The notes below the pieces were generated by a model. That model was not told where the DNA came from and made no database searches. It worked only from the letters and a program-made list of their open reading frames with translations. Positions 33,104-39,873 of a DNA stretch of 64,000 nucleotides are shown here, piece by piece; position 1 is the first letter of the stretch; each line of letters begins with the position of its first letter. The position numbers and the translations under genes were made by a program. This DNA comes from Streptomyces sp. F001 (GTDB lineage Bacteria; Actinomycetota; Actinomycetes; Streptomycetales; Streptomycetaceae): contig NZ_QZWF01000020.1 of NCBI RefSeq assembly GCF_004187715.1, forward strand, positions 1 through 64,000, written 5' to 3'.

Positions 33104-33108
33104 ATTAG
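31099..33108 (+). CDS. Large TnpB-like RuvC nuclease (about 669 aa)
   Basis: Predicted RNA-guided-type nuclease related to TnpB/Cas12. The RuvC triad is present: Asp298 (VAFDWGLNTLLTGG), Glu421 (VIYLEDL), Asp511 (TGRDNAAWQRIG). A zinc ribbon sits between the last two: KHCPRC then CPNIACGY, i.e. CX2C and an unusual CX4C pair. About 295 residues precede the RuvC start, far more than in typical 400-residue TnpB, and a basic Arg/Pro-rich tail of about 110 residues follows. Start GTG 31099 has GGGGAGG about 6 bp upstream. The stop coincides with the element end. No CRISPR array is near. Enzymatic activity is inferred only. Confidence 0.8.
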   Translation: MRRRVVVGEGEVQQVAAACARALRGVDVVSGERLGEAALVERAGWLSALVGSLAQGMVQEHWSGADLARLASGVDRSGASLPSQGWMALRRLGWPVTVPQGVYVPDRVVRIAQEQAGRVLRSAWWRAEVTAALLATWPADPARRTEGEWEALRAALPDGGAVASGVLLARTRQIAAFQARHSRLPADVTECESAPGAGGQVVLAAADRQLATLQRCPEDPFRYAVLTLRMPLRPDPACRADWHPVRIRFRLPPHVPAAAVLRPPTLRVREGRLLLDVPYAQAVLKPERAGHRRAVAFDWGLNTLLTGGTLYLTDEAQPRVVTDARPVYFRATGVLAKADRLRIHAERIGARIDRLRTLITSRQERGMRPDPWLVAKLAALEAERDRVARRRTRLNAALAKAAARFMTDHAIAAGASVIYLEDLRDMQARGKGRTLNTRLSQTVRGAFVTHVRHRAAAHGIAVVIVPPQGTSKHCPRCLTEFRHHKAPNRRAAGWAWATCPNIACGYSTGRDNAAWQRIGARGLTHQHQTRLDRTAGVFVIRSVVEALDRTGTVQHQTRDRTKSGPTNKRPVPGKRRRVPAPPGNRGPTARRGGKRPAGRTPTHPRHRSRRWSRQQGPNAIGTPVRHQPDGARLGAGFHRHAHTTPTRGWPSHSPERSRTRGIAQETQAD

Positions 33109-33314
33109 AGACGCTGGGCGGCATGTCGCGAAAGCCGCTGCGTGTGGTCCACTCCCAGTAGTTGCCGTCGAAGAGCCCTCGCCGCTCCAGAAGCACACCG
33201 ACCCGTCCGGGCAGGAGGGCGGGGCGGCGGCCTTGGCTGCGGTGGCACCGAGGGTCGGCAGGACGAGGCGGTCAGTGCGAGGGCGGCGGCGACGGACCAG
33301 GAACGAAGCTTCAT
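33095..33314 (-). pseudogene. N-terminal fragment of the secreted I36-type inhibitor gene
   Basis: Begins at ATG 33314 with a signal peptide (MKLRSWSVAAALALTAS). Sensible sequence then continues in a second frame (LVLPTLGATAAKAAAPPSCP, DGSVCFWSGEG) and a third (FDGNYWEWTTRSGFRDMPPS), so there are two frameshifts as well as truncation by the TnpB-like element. The CPDGSVCFW...G...NYWEW pattern is typical of peptidase inhibitor family I36. The gene is dead. Confidence 0.7.
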
Positions 33315-33400
33315 GGGACCCCTCCGGGAACTCCGGTGCGCCCCGGCGGAATTGCCGAGGCGTTGCCGTCGTCCCGGCGGGGTGGCGTGGCCTGCCCGAT

Positions 33401-33675
33401 TCAGCCTCTGGAGTTGGCCGACAGGCCGGCGGGACCGTCGAACATGGCCTGTCCCAGTGCGGCCATTGCCTCCGAGTCGTCACCCAAGGGGGACGAGAAC
33501 GTCAACGGGATGCCACAGGCGATGTGGTCCAGTGCCACTTCCTCGGGGGTGCGTCCTTAGAGGAGGGCGATCGTGCGGAGCACTTCGGCTTGTGCGCCGG
33601 TATGGGTGAGTGTCACGGTGACGGCCTCGTCCGGTGAGGCGGTGGGCTCCGGCGGGGGACAGGAGCGTCGGCCAC
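33401..33675 (-). pseudogene. Broken unrecognised gene
   Basis: From a GTG at 33675 with GAGGAG upstream, a sensible stretch in a shifted frame reads VTVTLTHTGAQAEVLRTIAL, meets an in-frame TAA, then continues RTPEEVALDHIACGIPLTFS and MAALGQAMFDGPAG to TGA at 33401. The pattern looks like a small protein gene with a frameshift and a nonsense mutation. I do not recognise the family. The remaining gap from 33676 to 33863 holds nothing I can support. Confidence 0.4.
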
Positions 33676-33863
33676 TGGGATCTCCTCGTGTGGGCCGTTT
33701 GTGTGCTGTGCGGAGATTCTGACAGTACCGCCGCGATGGCAGGACTTACTGCGGCGCTGCCACTTCCCCAGACTGCTCACGGACGGCGACCAGCATGGCA
33801 GCGCCCCTCCGTGAGGGGGGTATTCAATGGCGGACCCGGTCCGCGGACTGCCAGGCTCTGCCC

Positions 33864-34716
33864 ATGAGGCCTCAGCTCAACGGCGTATCGGACTCCTCCT
33901 GGCTCGGCGAGCCGATCGACGCTCGCCCGCTGTTCGGGGCGGAGCTGACGTCCCTGCTCGATGTGCTGCGCGATCTACGGCCCGCTGAGTGGAGCAAGAT
34001 GGCGGTCCCGGGCTGGAGCGTGCACGATCTCGCCGCTCACATCCTCGGCGACTACCACGGCCGTCTCGGCTGGAGCACAGACGGACACCGGCGCGCATTC
34101 GCGGCCGGAGAGCCGCTGGAAGCGTTCATCCATCGCGTCAACCAGGAATGGATCGACCTCCACGCCGGTCACAGCCCAGCCGCCCTCATCGACACCCTGG
34201 CACTGGCCGGGACCCAGGTCACCCGTCAATTCGAGAGGGCCGATCTTGACGCGACGGGGCTGTGAGTGTCCTGGGCAGGGGTCGATCCGGCGCCGAAGTG
34301 GCTGGACATCGCCCGGGAGTTCACTGAGTACTGGACCCACCGCCAACAGATCCGGCATGCCACCGGCCGGGAAACAGACCCAGAGCCCCGCGCCCTGTCC
34401 ACGGTCCTGGACACCTTCATGCGGGCCCTGCCCCACACGTTGCGCGACACGCACGCAGCCGTCGGGACGCAAGTCCAGGTTGGTCATCGATGGGCCGCCG
34501 GGCGGCACCTGGACCGTAACTCTCACCGGGGACCGCTGGTCACTGGCCGAAGCAGCCAGGGGTCGGCCGACTGCATCCGTGTGGCTGGACGCTGAGATCG
34601 CCTGGCGCCTGTGCACCCGAGGCATTGGTCTTGGGACTGCCCTTGCCCGCGTCCGCATCAGCGGACAGCGTCAGCTTGCCGAAGCCGCCTGTCAGATCGT
34701 GTCCATCGTCTACTGA
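33864..34716 (+). pseudogene. Maleylpyruvate isomerase-like (mycothiol-dependent, MDMPI) pseudogene
   Basis: Starts MRPQLNGVSDSSWLGEP; the N-terminal DinB-like part shows PAEWSKMAVPGWSVHDLAAH and ILGDYHGRL (metal-ligand His region). The frame is stopped by TGA at 34263-34265, but continues directly with VSWAGVDPAPKWLDIAREFT and EYWTHRQQIRHATG, the third His motif. Near 34465 a one-base insertion moves the reading to a new frame (LVIDGPPGGTWTVTLTGDRW), which runs to the natural end at 34716. One nonsense mutation and one frameshift make a functional product unlikely. Family members catalyse mycothiol-dependent reactions. Confidence 0.75.
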
Positions 34717-34746
34717 GCTTTGCTCGTCGAGGTTCATATCCATGGG

Positions 34747-34780
34747 AGGGCGAACTCCCAGCTTTCGCGGGAGTTCGCCC
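34747..34780. terminator. Hairpin terminator between convergent units
   Basis: AGGGCGAACTCCC pairs with GGGAGTTCGCCCT around a short CGAAAGC-type loop. It lies 21 bp beyond the endonuclease stop and after the pseudogene, so it can serve both strands. Confidence 0.85.
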
Positions 34781-34800
34781 TCCCTGGTGTCCGACCGGGG

Positions 34801-35604
34801 CTACCAGATCGCCTCGACCCACTCCGGGTGGTCGATGAACGGGTTGCGGTTGCCCTGGTAGGTGTCGTAGATGAGCTCGTTGCGGCGCTCCTCGAAGGCG
34901 TCCGGCGGGTCCTCGTCGTTCCAGGCCTTCAGGACCGAGAGACGGCCGTGGTACGGGACGCTGCCGTTGGTGACGGCATCGTTGGGCTCCAGGTCGGGCC
35001 AGCTGTCGTCGCCCTCGTAGCGGACGGCCATGTAGAGGATCATGCGGGCCACGTCGCCCTTGACGGCGTCGCGGGGCTCGAAGGAGTTGGAGTCGGTCAG
35101 GCTGCCGCCGCTATTGGTGAACGAACTGCCGCCGTTGTCGAAGTCCTTGTTGCCGCGGATGGAGTTGACCTGCACGTCCTCGGGGCGCAGATGGTGCAGG
35201 TCGGTGCCGGGGCCGGCGGAGGTGCCGAAGTCGCCGTGGGACTGGGCCCACACGTGCTCGCGGTTCCAGCTGCCGGTGCTGCCGCCGTTGAGGGACTTGC
35301 TGCGGGAGATGCCGGAGTACAGCAGGATCACGTTGCTGCTGTTGTTCGGGTCCTGGTCGGTGACCTTCAGGGCGTTCCAGACGGCCGAGTACGAGATCGT
35401 CGTCTGGTCGCTGATGATCGTGTGCAGCGAGTCCTTCAGGGCTGTGCCGGTCTTGCCGATCGCGTCCTGGTAGTACGTGTCGTCGTACGCAGTGGTCGTC
35501 GCAGCGGCCGGAGTCGCGGTGAGCGCCGGGGTGGTGAGGCCGACCAGGACGGCGGCGGTGGTCAGCGCCACTGACTTCCAGCTGCGTATGCGTGTCGCCA
35601 GCAT
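34801..35604 (-). CDS. Secreted endonuclease I family nuclease
   Basis: 267-residue exported non-specific DNase/RNase of the EndA/NucM beta-beta-alpha-metal type. Signal peptide after ATG 35604 (RSWKSVALTTAAVLVGLTTP ... ATPAAA). The catalytic region is SWNREHVWAQSHGDFG (His and Asn/Asp for Mg binding), with DLHHLRPEDVQVNSIRGN typical of the family and GDVARMILYMAVRYEG downstream. The in-frame stretch before 35604 looks untranslated. It probably scavenges nucleotides or phosphate outside the cell. A strong terminator lies just after the stop. Confidence 0.93.
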   Translation of the reverse strand: MLATRIRSWKSVALTTAAVLVGLTTPALTATPAAATTTAYDDTYYQDAIGKTGTALKDSLHTIISDQTTISYSAVWNALKVTDQDPNNSSNVILLYSGISRSKSLNGGSTGSWNREHVWAQSHGDFGTSAGPGTDLHHLRPEDVQVNSIRGNKDFDNGGSSFTNSGGSLTDSNSFEPRDAVKGDVARMILYMAVRYEGDDSWPDLEPNDAVTNGSVPYHGRLSVLKAWNDEDPPDAFEERRNELIYDTYQGNRNPFIDHPEWVEAIW

Positions 35605-35771
35605 GTGGGGTGTCCCATCTACGCGGGTTGAATGAGGCGGCAAACGGGAGAGTGGCATGCACATGCTGGCGGCGTCGAGGGTCGGTACGTGTCTATTGGG
35701 TGACGGGAATCGGCAAATCGCCTCTTATTTACGCGAGTTGACGCGCCGATCGGCACCAGGGCGAGTGGGAT

Positions 35772-36614
35772 TCAGGCCTTGGCGCGGAAGGTCTTCCTGA
35801 GGAGTTCGCCGAACTCGGCGGGGTGCGTGGTCAGGCCGGTGTGCCCGCCTGGGAAGTGCTGGAGTTCCGTGCCGAGACGCTCGGCCAGGAAAGCGGCCGG
35901 ACGGTAGGGCAGCTCGCCGCGTGAGTCCTGGCCGCAGGCGAGCACGAGCCGGCCCGACAGCGCCTCCAGCCGGTGGACGTCCGGGGCATAGGACATGAAG
36001 CTGGGCACGATGCGTCCGACGAAGTACGGCAGGTTGGCCATCGTCTGCTCGGCCCGCGCCGCGGGTTGGGGTGGAAGCTTGATCTCGGCCTTCGGCTCGG
36101 TGGTGTCGCCGTCTTTCTTCAGGCCCGCAGCGAACATGGCCATCGCCGGCATGAGCCCTTGAGCGTGGAACGTCTCCTGCACGCGCGCGATGAGCGCGCG
36201 GTGTTCGGAGGCGTCGGGCAGGACCTCCACCGCCGGCGGCTCGTGCGCCACGACGCATGCGATGCGTTCGGGATGGGTGATGAGCAGGTGCAGGGCGGCG
36301 ATCGCGCCGGAGCTGGCGCCGAACACCCGGGCGGGCTCACCGGGCGAGAGCAGTTCCAGCATTCGGAACGCGTCATCGGCGTGCTCGGCCACTCGCTGCT
36401 CGGCCTCGGGGTCGTCCAGTGTGCTTCGGGACATGCCGCGCGGGTCGTAGCTCGCGACGGTGTATTCAGCGGCCAGGTCGTCGGCAATGCCGTCGAAGGA
36501 GGCCGCGCCGCCCGTCCCGCCGGGGATCAGCAGAAGGAGCGGGCCCTGGCCGCGTACTTCGTAGTGCAGGGTCGCGCCGTTCACGCGCAGGCTGCCGATG
36601 GTCGGGTCGGTCAT
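35772..36614 (-). CDS. Alpha/beta hydrolase
   Basis: 280-residue cytoplasmic hydrolase, substrate unknown. Oxyanion region LLLIPGGTGGAASF; nucleophile elbow FGASSGAIAALHL (Ser); catalytic acid likely Asp in LVLACGQDSRG; catalytic His in FPGGHTGLTTHP. Its ATG overlaps the upstream TetR stop by 4 bp, so the repressor and the hydrolase form one operon. Such pairs often detoxify or hydrolyse an ester or lactone that also releases the repressor. Confidence 0.88.
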   Translation of the reverse strand: MTDPTIGSLRVNGATLHYEVRGQGPLLLLIPGGTGGAASFDGIADDLAAEYTVASYDPRGMSRSTLDDPEAEQRVAEHADDAFRMLELLSPGEPARVFGASSGAIAALHLLITHPERIACVVAHEPPAVEVLPDASEHRALIARVQETFHAQGLMPAMAMFAAGLKKDGDTTEPKAEIKLPPQPAARAEQTMANLPYFVGRIVPSFMSYAPDVHRLEALSGRLVLACGQDSRGELPYRPAAFLAERLGTELQHFPGGHTGLTTHPAEFGELLRKTFRAKA

Positions 36615-37204
36615 GCGGAGTCTCCTTCTCGGGACGGGGGCCAGTGCTCCAGCACGGCGTGCAGGGCGTCGAGGGCGCGGCTCCAGGACTGCTGTGGAGA
36701 ACGCTCGTGTGCGAAGCCGCCCGCGGCCTCCAGGGCGACGAACCCGTGGAACGTGCTGCGCAGCAGCCGGACCGCGTCGGTCAGGTCGGGCTCGGCCAGT
36801 CGGTAGCCGCGCAGCATGCCGTAGGTCAGCTCGACCGCGCGCCGTGGTCCGGGCGCTTCGGCGGCCAGCTCAGGGTCGATCTGGATCGGGGTCTGCGTCG
36901 CCATGTAGCGGCCCGGATGCTGGTGGGCGTAGTCCCGCCAGGCGTTCGCAAACGCGACCAGCGCGTCCTTGCCTGCCCGCCCGGCGGTCGCCTCCGCGAT
37001 ACGGATGGTCTTCTCGTCCGCCGCCAACAGCGCGATCCGTCCGCGCAGATCCTCCAGGCTGCGGACGTGCGTGTAGAGGCTCGCATCCTTCACGCCGAGC
37101 CGCCGTGCCACCTGCGACATGGTCACTTGCTCGAGCCCGACCTCGTCCGCCAGCTCGGCGCCCGCGATCGTTACCCGCTCCGCCGTCAGCCCGGCCCGCG
37201 CCAT
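36611..37204 (-). CDS. TetR-family regulator
   Basis: 197 residues. N-terminal helix-turn-helix (TIAGAELADEVGLEQVTMSQ, then RLGVKDASLYTHVRSLEDL). The C-terminal half (HQHPGRYMATQTPI, LLRSTFHGFVALEAAGGFA) matches the TetR_C_33/WHG-type ligand domain. First gene of the unit with the alpha/beta hydrolase. A 26-bp palindromic region lies 16 bp before its start, a likely autoregulatory operator. Confidence 0.9.
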   Translation of the reverse strand: MARAGLTAERVTIAGAELADEVGLEQVTMSQVARRLGVKDASLYTHVRSLEDLRGRIALLAADEKTIRIAEATAGRAGKDALVAFANAWRDYAHQHPGRYMATQTPIQIDPELAAEAPGPRRAVELTYGMLRGYRLAEPDLTDAVRLLRSTFHGFVALEAAGGFAHERSPQQSWSRALDALHAVLEHWPPSREGDSA

Positions 37205-37219
37205 GCGTCCTCCCCAAAT

Positions 37220-37245
37220 CCTAGGGTATCTAGATATAACCTAGG
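37220..37245. promoter_or_regulatory. Operator-like palindrome of the TetR/hydrolase unit
   Basis: CCTAGG boxes at 37220-37225 and 37240-37245 flank the perfect 10-bp palindrome TATCTAGATA (37227-37236); a further CCCTAGG follows at 37248-37254. It is unusually AT-rich for this genome and lies just upstream of the TetR start. Confidence 0.6.
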
Positions 37246-37337
37246 AGCCCTAGGAAGCCTAACAGGGCGCATTCACGCAGGTGCTGCTGTTGCATATGAC
37301 GGGTAATCAGAACTGGTCATCAACACAAGTGGCCTGG

Positions 37338-37709
37338 TCATGTCCCCAGGAGCCGGCCGAACTTCTCCGCGTACTTGGAGCGTTGTTCGTCATATCCGTC
37401 CGCGAAGGCCCGTTGCTTGTCCGGGCTCATGGTCTTGTCAGGCACCTGGCCCGCCGGGACGAGGTCGGGGATGTCGCGGAACACCTCGACCGCGGCCTTC
37501 CATCGGTCGCCTCCCAGCTTCCTCGCCCTCATGAGGTGATTTGCCATGGACGGCAGCAGCTTGCCGAGACTCTCCGAAGGCTGCTTCTTCGCGAGGAGTT
37601 CGTCCCGCTCGGGAGGTGTCTCGTCCGACTGGGCCAGGAGGCGCAGTGTCCACAGCGCGGCGAGCAGCCTTCCGGACGAGGAGTGATCGAGCAGCTCTTC
37701 TTTTGCCAT
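37338..37709 (-). CDS. Hypothetical protein
   Basis: 123-residue soluble, helical, charged protein starting MAKEELLDHSSSGRLLAALW and containing MANHLMRARKLGGDRWKAAV, with no signal peptide or membrane span. I do not recognise a family. ATG 37709 is the best start although no clear ribosome site precedes it; the longer open frame overlaps the next gene's leader. It lies between the TetR operator region and a divergent secreted hydrolase. Confidence 0.55.
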   Translation of the reverse strand: MAKEELLDHSSSGRLLAALWTLRLLAQSDETPPERDELLAKKQPSESLGKLLPSMANHLMRARKLGGDRWKAAVEVFRDIPDLVPAGQVPDKTMSPDKQRAFADGYDEQRSKYAEKFGRLLGT

Positions 37710-37848
37710 GGTCAATTCATTGCCATGAGTCGGGCTCTCGAACTCTCGCCCCGAGGGCGTGTGTACAACTTTCGGCCACCTCGGCGAGTCAAGGGGAGGC
37801 GAGCGTGCACGGATGCGCTCGACACGCTCAAGGGGATGGGAAACCTCC

Positions 37849-38703
37849 ATGACTCACCGGATATCCAGACGCGTCAGAGTCTTCGCTGCAAGCGCCGGCG
37901 CCGGGGTGCTCATACCGTGCGTCGCGGCCGCCTCGCCCGCCGCCGCGGCGACCACGCCCACCGTCAGCTGTACGTCCGCCAAGGCTGGTCTCGCCGACAA
38001 GCTGAAGAAGGACATCACCGCCGCCCTCGCGGGCCGCACGGGCAGCATCGCGGTCGGCCTCCACGACCGTTCCACGAACACCACCTGCACTCTCAGGCCC
38101 TCCACCGCCTACGACTCTGCCAGCATCGTCAAGGTCACCGTGCTGGCGACGCTGCTGTGGGACGCGAAGAAGCAGGGTCGCTATCTCACCGACCGCGAGG
38201 TCTCCCTCACCAAAGCCATGATCACCAAGTCGGACAACGCCGCGACCAGCACGCTCTGGAAACAGCTCGGCCTGACGAAGATCAAGGGCTTTCTCACCGC
38301 CGCCGGCATGACCCAGACCAAGCCCGGCGCGAACGGCTACTGGGGACTGACCCAGATCACCGTCACCGACGAGCAGAAGCTCCTCAAGCTCATCACCGTC
38401 AAGAACACGGTGCTCAGCGACAACTCCCGCGCGTACACCCTGAAGCTGATGGGCCAGGTCGTCTCCTCGCAGCGCTGGGGCACACCGTACGGAGCGCCCT
38501 CCACGGTCTCCGTGCACGTGAAGAACGGCTGGCTGCAGCGCGCCACCTACGGCTGGCGGGTGCATAGCGTCGGCGCCTTCAAAGGCGGTGGGCACGACTA
38601 CACGGTCACGGTGCTCACCCACGGCAACAGCACCATGAACTACGGCATTACGACCATTCAGGGCGTCGCCAAGGTCATCCACCGGGACCTGGCCGCGAGC
38701 TGA
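37849..38703 (+). CDS. Secreted class A beta-lactamase-like serine hydrolase
   Basis: 284 residues with a signal peptide (RISRRVRVFAASAGAGVLIP ... AAAA). Active-site motifs of the PBP/beta-lactamase fold: SIVK (Ser92, Lys95), SDN (128-130) and KNG (225-227). The Glu166 deacylation element (ExxLN) of true class A beta-lactamases is not seen in the omega-loop region (TQTKPGANGYWGLTQ), so a peptidoglycan or peptide hydrolase is more likely than an antibiotic resistance enzyme. ATG 37849 is selected as it begins the signal peptide; a purine-rich GGGATGGGAAA precedes it. Confidence 0.88.
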   Translation: MTHRISRRVRVFAASAGAGVLIPCVAAASPAAAATTPTVSCTSAKAGLADKLKKDITAALAGRTGSIAVGLHDRSTNTTCTLRPSTAYDSASIVKVTVLATLLWDAKKQGRYLTDREVSLTKAMITKSDNAATSTLWKQLGLTKIKGFLTAAGMTQTKPGANGYWGLTQITVTDEQKLLKLITVKNTVLSDNSRAYTLKLMGQVVSSQRWGTPYGAPSTVSVHVKNGWLQRATYGWRVHSVGAFKGGGHDYTVTVLTHGNSTMNYGITTIQGVAKVIHRDLAAS

Positions 38704-38779
38704 CGCCTCGAGCTTCGTGAGTACGACGTTTCATGAGGACGCCGCCCCTCCGTCACCGACTCGCCCTACGGTGACGCGC

Positions 38780-39796
38780 ATGCGCCTGAGAACCGTATTC
38801 GCGACCGCCGCCGCAGGCCTGGCTGCGGCCACCTGCCTGACCGCCGTCGGCCCGGCGAACGCCCAAGAGAGCAACGCCTGTTCACCCTCCGTCTCCATCG
38901 CCGGCTTCTCCGACGCCCTCGACAAGACGACGTACGAGGGCACCTACGCCGGCAACTTCTCCGCGCTCGCCTCCGACTGGAACGGCACGCTCGCCGCGCT
39001 GTCCGACCGTTCCGCGCTGTTCGCCCTGGACGGCAGGACCCTCCAGCCGAAGGGCGTCGTCCAGCTCGCCGACGAGAGCGGGGCCGCGCTCGACTCCGAG
39101 GGTCTGGTCCTCGACTGGAACGGTACGTACCTCGTCTCCTCCGAGACCGAGCCCTCCGTACGCCGCTACTCCCGCGACGGCCGGATCCTCGACCGGCTCC
39201 CCGTCCCCGACGCGCTCCGGGTCGCCCCGGCCGGCCGTGCCGTCGGCAACGGCACCTTCGAGGGGCTGACCATGCTGCCCGGCGGCCGTACGCTCATCGC
39301 CTCCATGGAGTACGCGCTCTCCGGTGACAGTGCGGGCATCGTCCGCCTCCAGACCTGGAAGCGTCACCACGGCAGCTTTGCGCTCGGCGCCCAGTACGCC
39401 TACCGCGCCGACACAGGCCTCGGCGTCCCCGAGGTCACCGCGACCCGCGACGGCCGTCTGCTCGTCCTGGAGCGCGGCTTCACCCCCGGCGTCGGCAACA
39501 CCGTCCGCCTGTACCTCGCCGACCCGCGCCGCGCCACGGACACCAGCGGGATCGGCAACCTGACGGGACAGGACGGCGTACGACTGATCAAGAAGACGCT
39601 GCTGGCCGACATCGCCGACTGCCCCGATCTCGGAGCCACCGCCAAGCAGCCCCAGCCCAACCCGCTCCTCGACAACATCGAGGCCATGACGATCACGGGC
39701 CACCGCAACGGCCGTCTGAACGTCCTCCTGGCCAGCGACGACAACCAGAACGCGGTCCAGACGACGCGGTTCTACTCGCTGCGCGTGCGTACGTGA
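38780..39796 (+). CDS. Secreted phytase-like/esterase-like protein (PF13449 type)
   Basis: 338 residues, exported (MRLRTVFATAAAGLAAATCL ... GPANA). The mature protein is a beta-propeller-like 'esterase-like activity of phytase' domain: FSALASDWNGTLAALSDRS, DSEGLVLDWNGTYLVSSETE, NGTFEGLTMLPGGRTLIAS, and a C-terminal DNIEAMTITGHRNGRLNVLL. Some relatives release phosphate, but many are uncharacterised. An upstream GTG (three codons earlier) is possible. The ABC exporter gene follows 77 bp later. Confidence 0.85.
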   Translation: MRLRTVFATAAAGLAAATCLTAVGPANAQESNACSPSVSIAGFSDALDKTTYEGTYAGNFSALASDWNGTLAALSDRSALFALDGRTLQPKGVVQLADESGAALDSEGLVLDWNGTYLVSSETEPSVRRYSRDGRILDRLPVPDALRVAPAGRAVGNGTFEGLTMLPGGRTLIASMEYALSGDSAGIVRLQTWKRHHGSFALGAQYAYRADTGLGVPEVTATRDGRLLVLERGFTPGVGNTVRLYLADPRRATDTSGIGNLTGQDGVRLIKKTLLADIADCPDLGATAKQPQPNPLLDNIEAMTITGHRNGRLNVLLASDDNQNAVQTTRFYSLRVRT

Positions 39797-39873
39797 TTGT
39801 TGCGGAGGGATGAAATCCGGTTCGATCCGCGTTGGTGCCTTCCGGAAGATCAGATCTGCAGGAGGGCACCGGC

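Noticed and set aside
31099..33108. Large TnpB-like protein considered as a type V CRISPR effector
   Set aside because: No array, no cas1/cas2, and it sits alone between fragments of one disrupted gene, so a transposon-type element is the simpler view.
37849..38703. Antibiotic-resistance beta-lactamase call
   Set aside because: The class A Glu166 element is not visible, so resistance should not be claimed.
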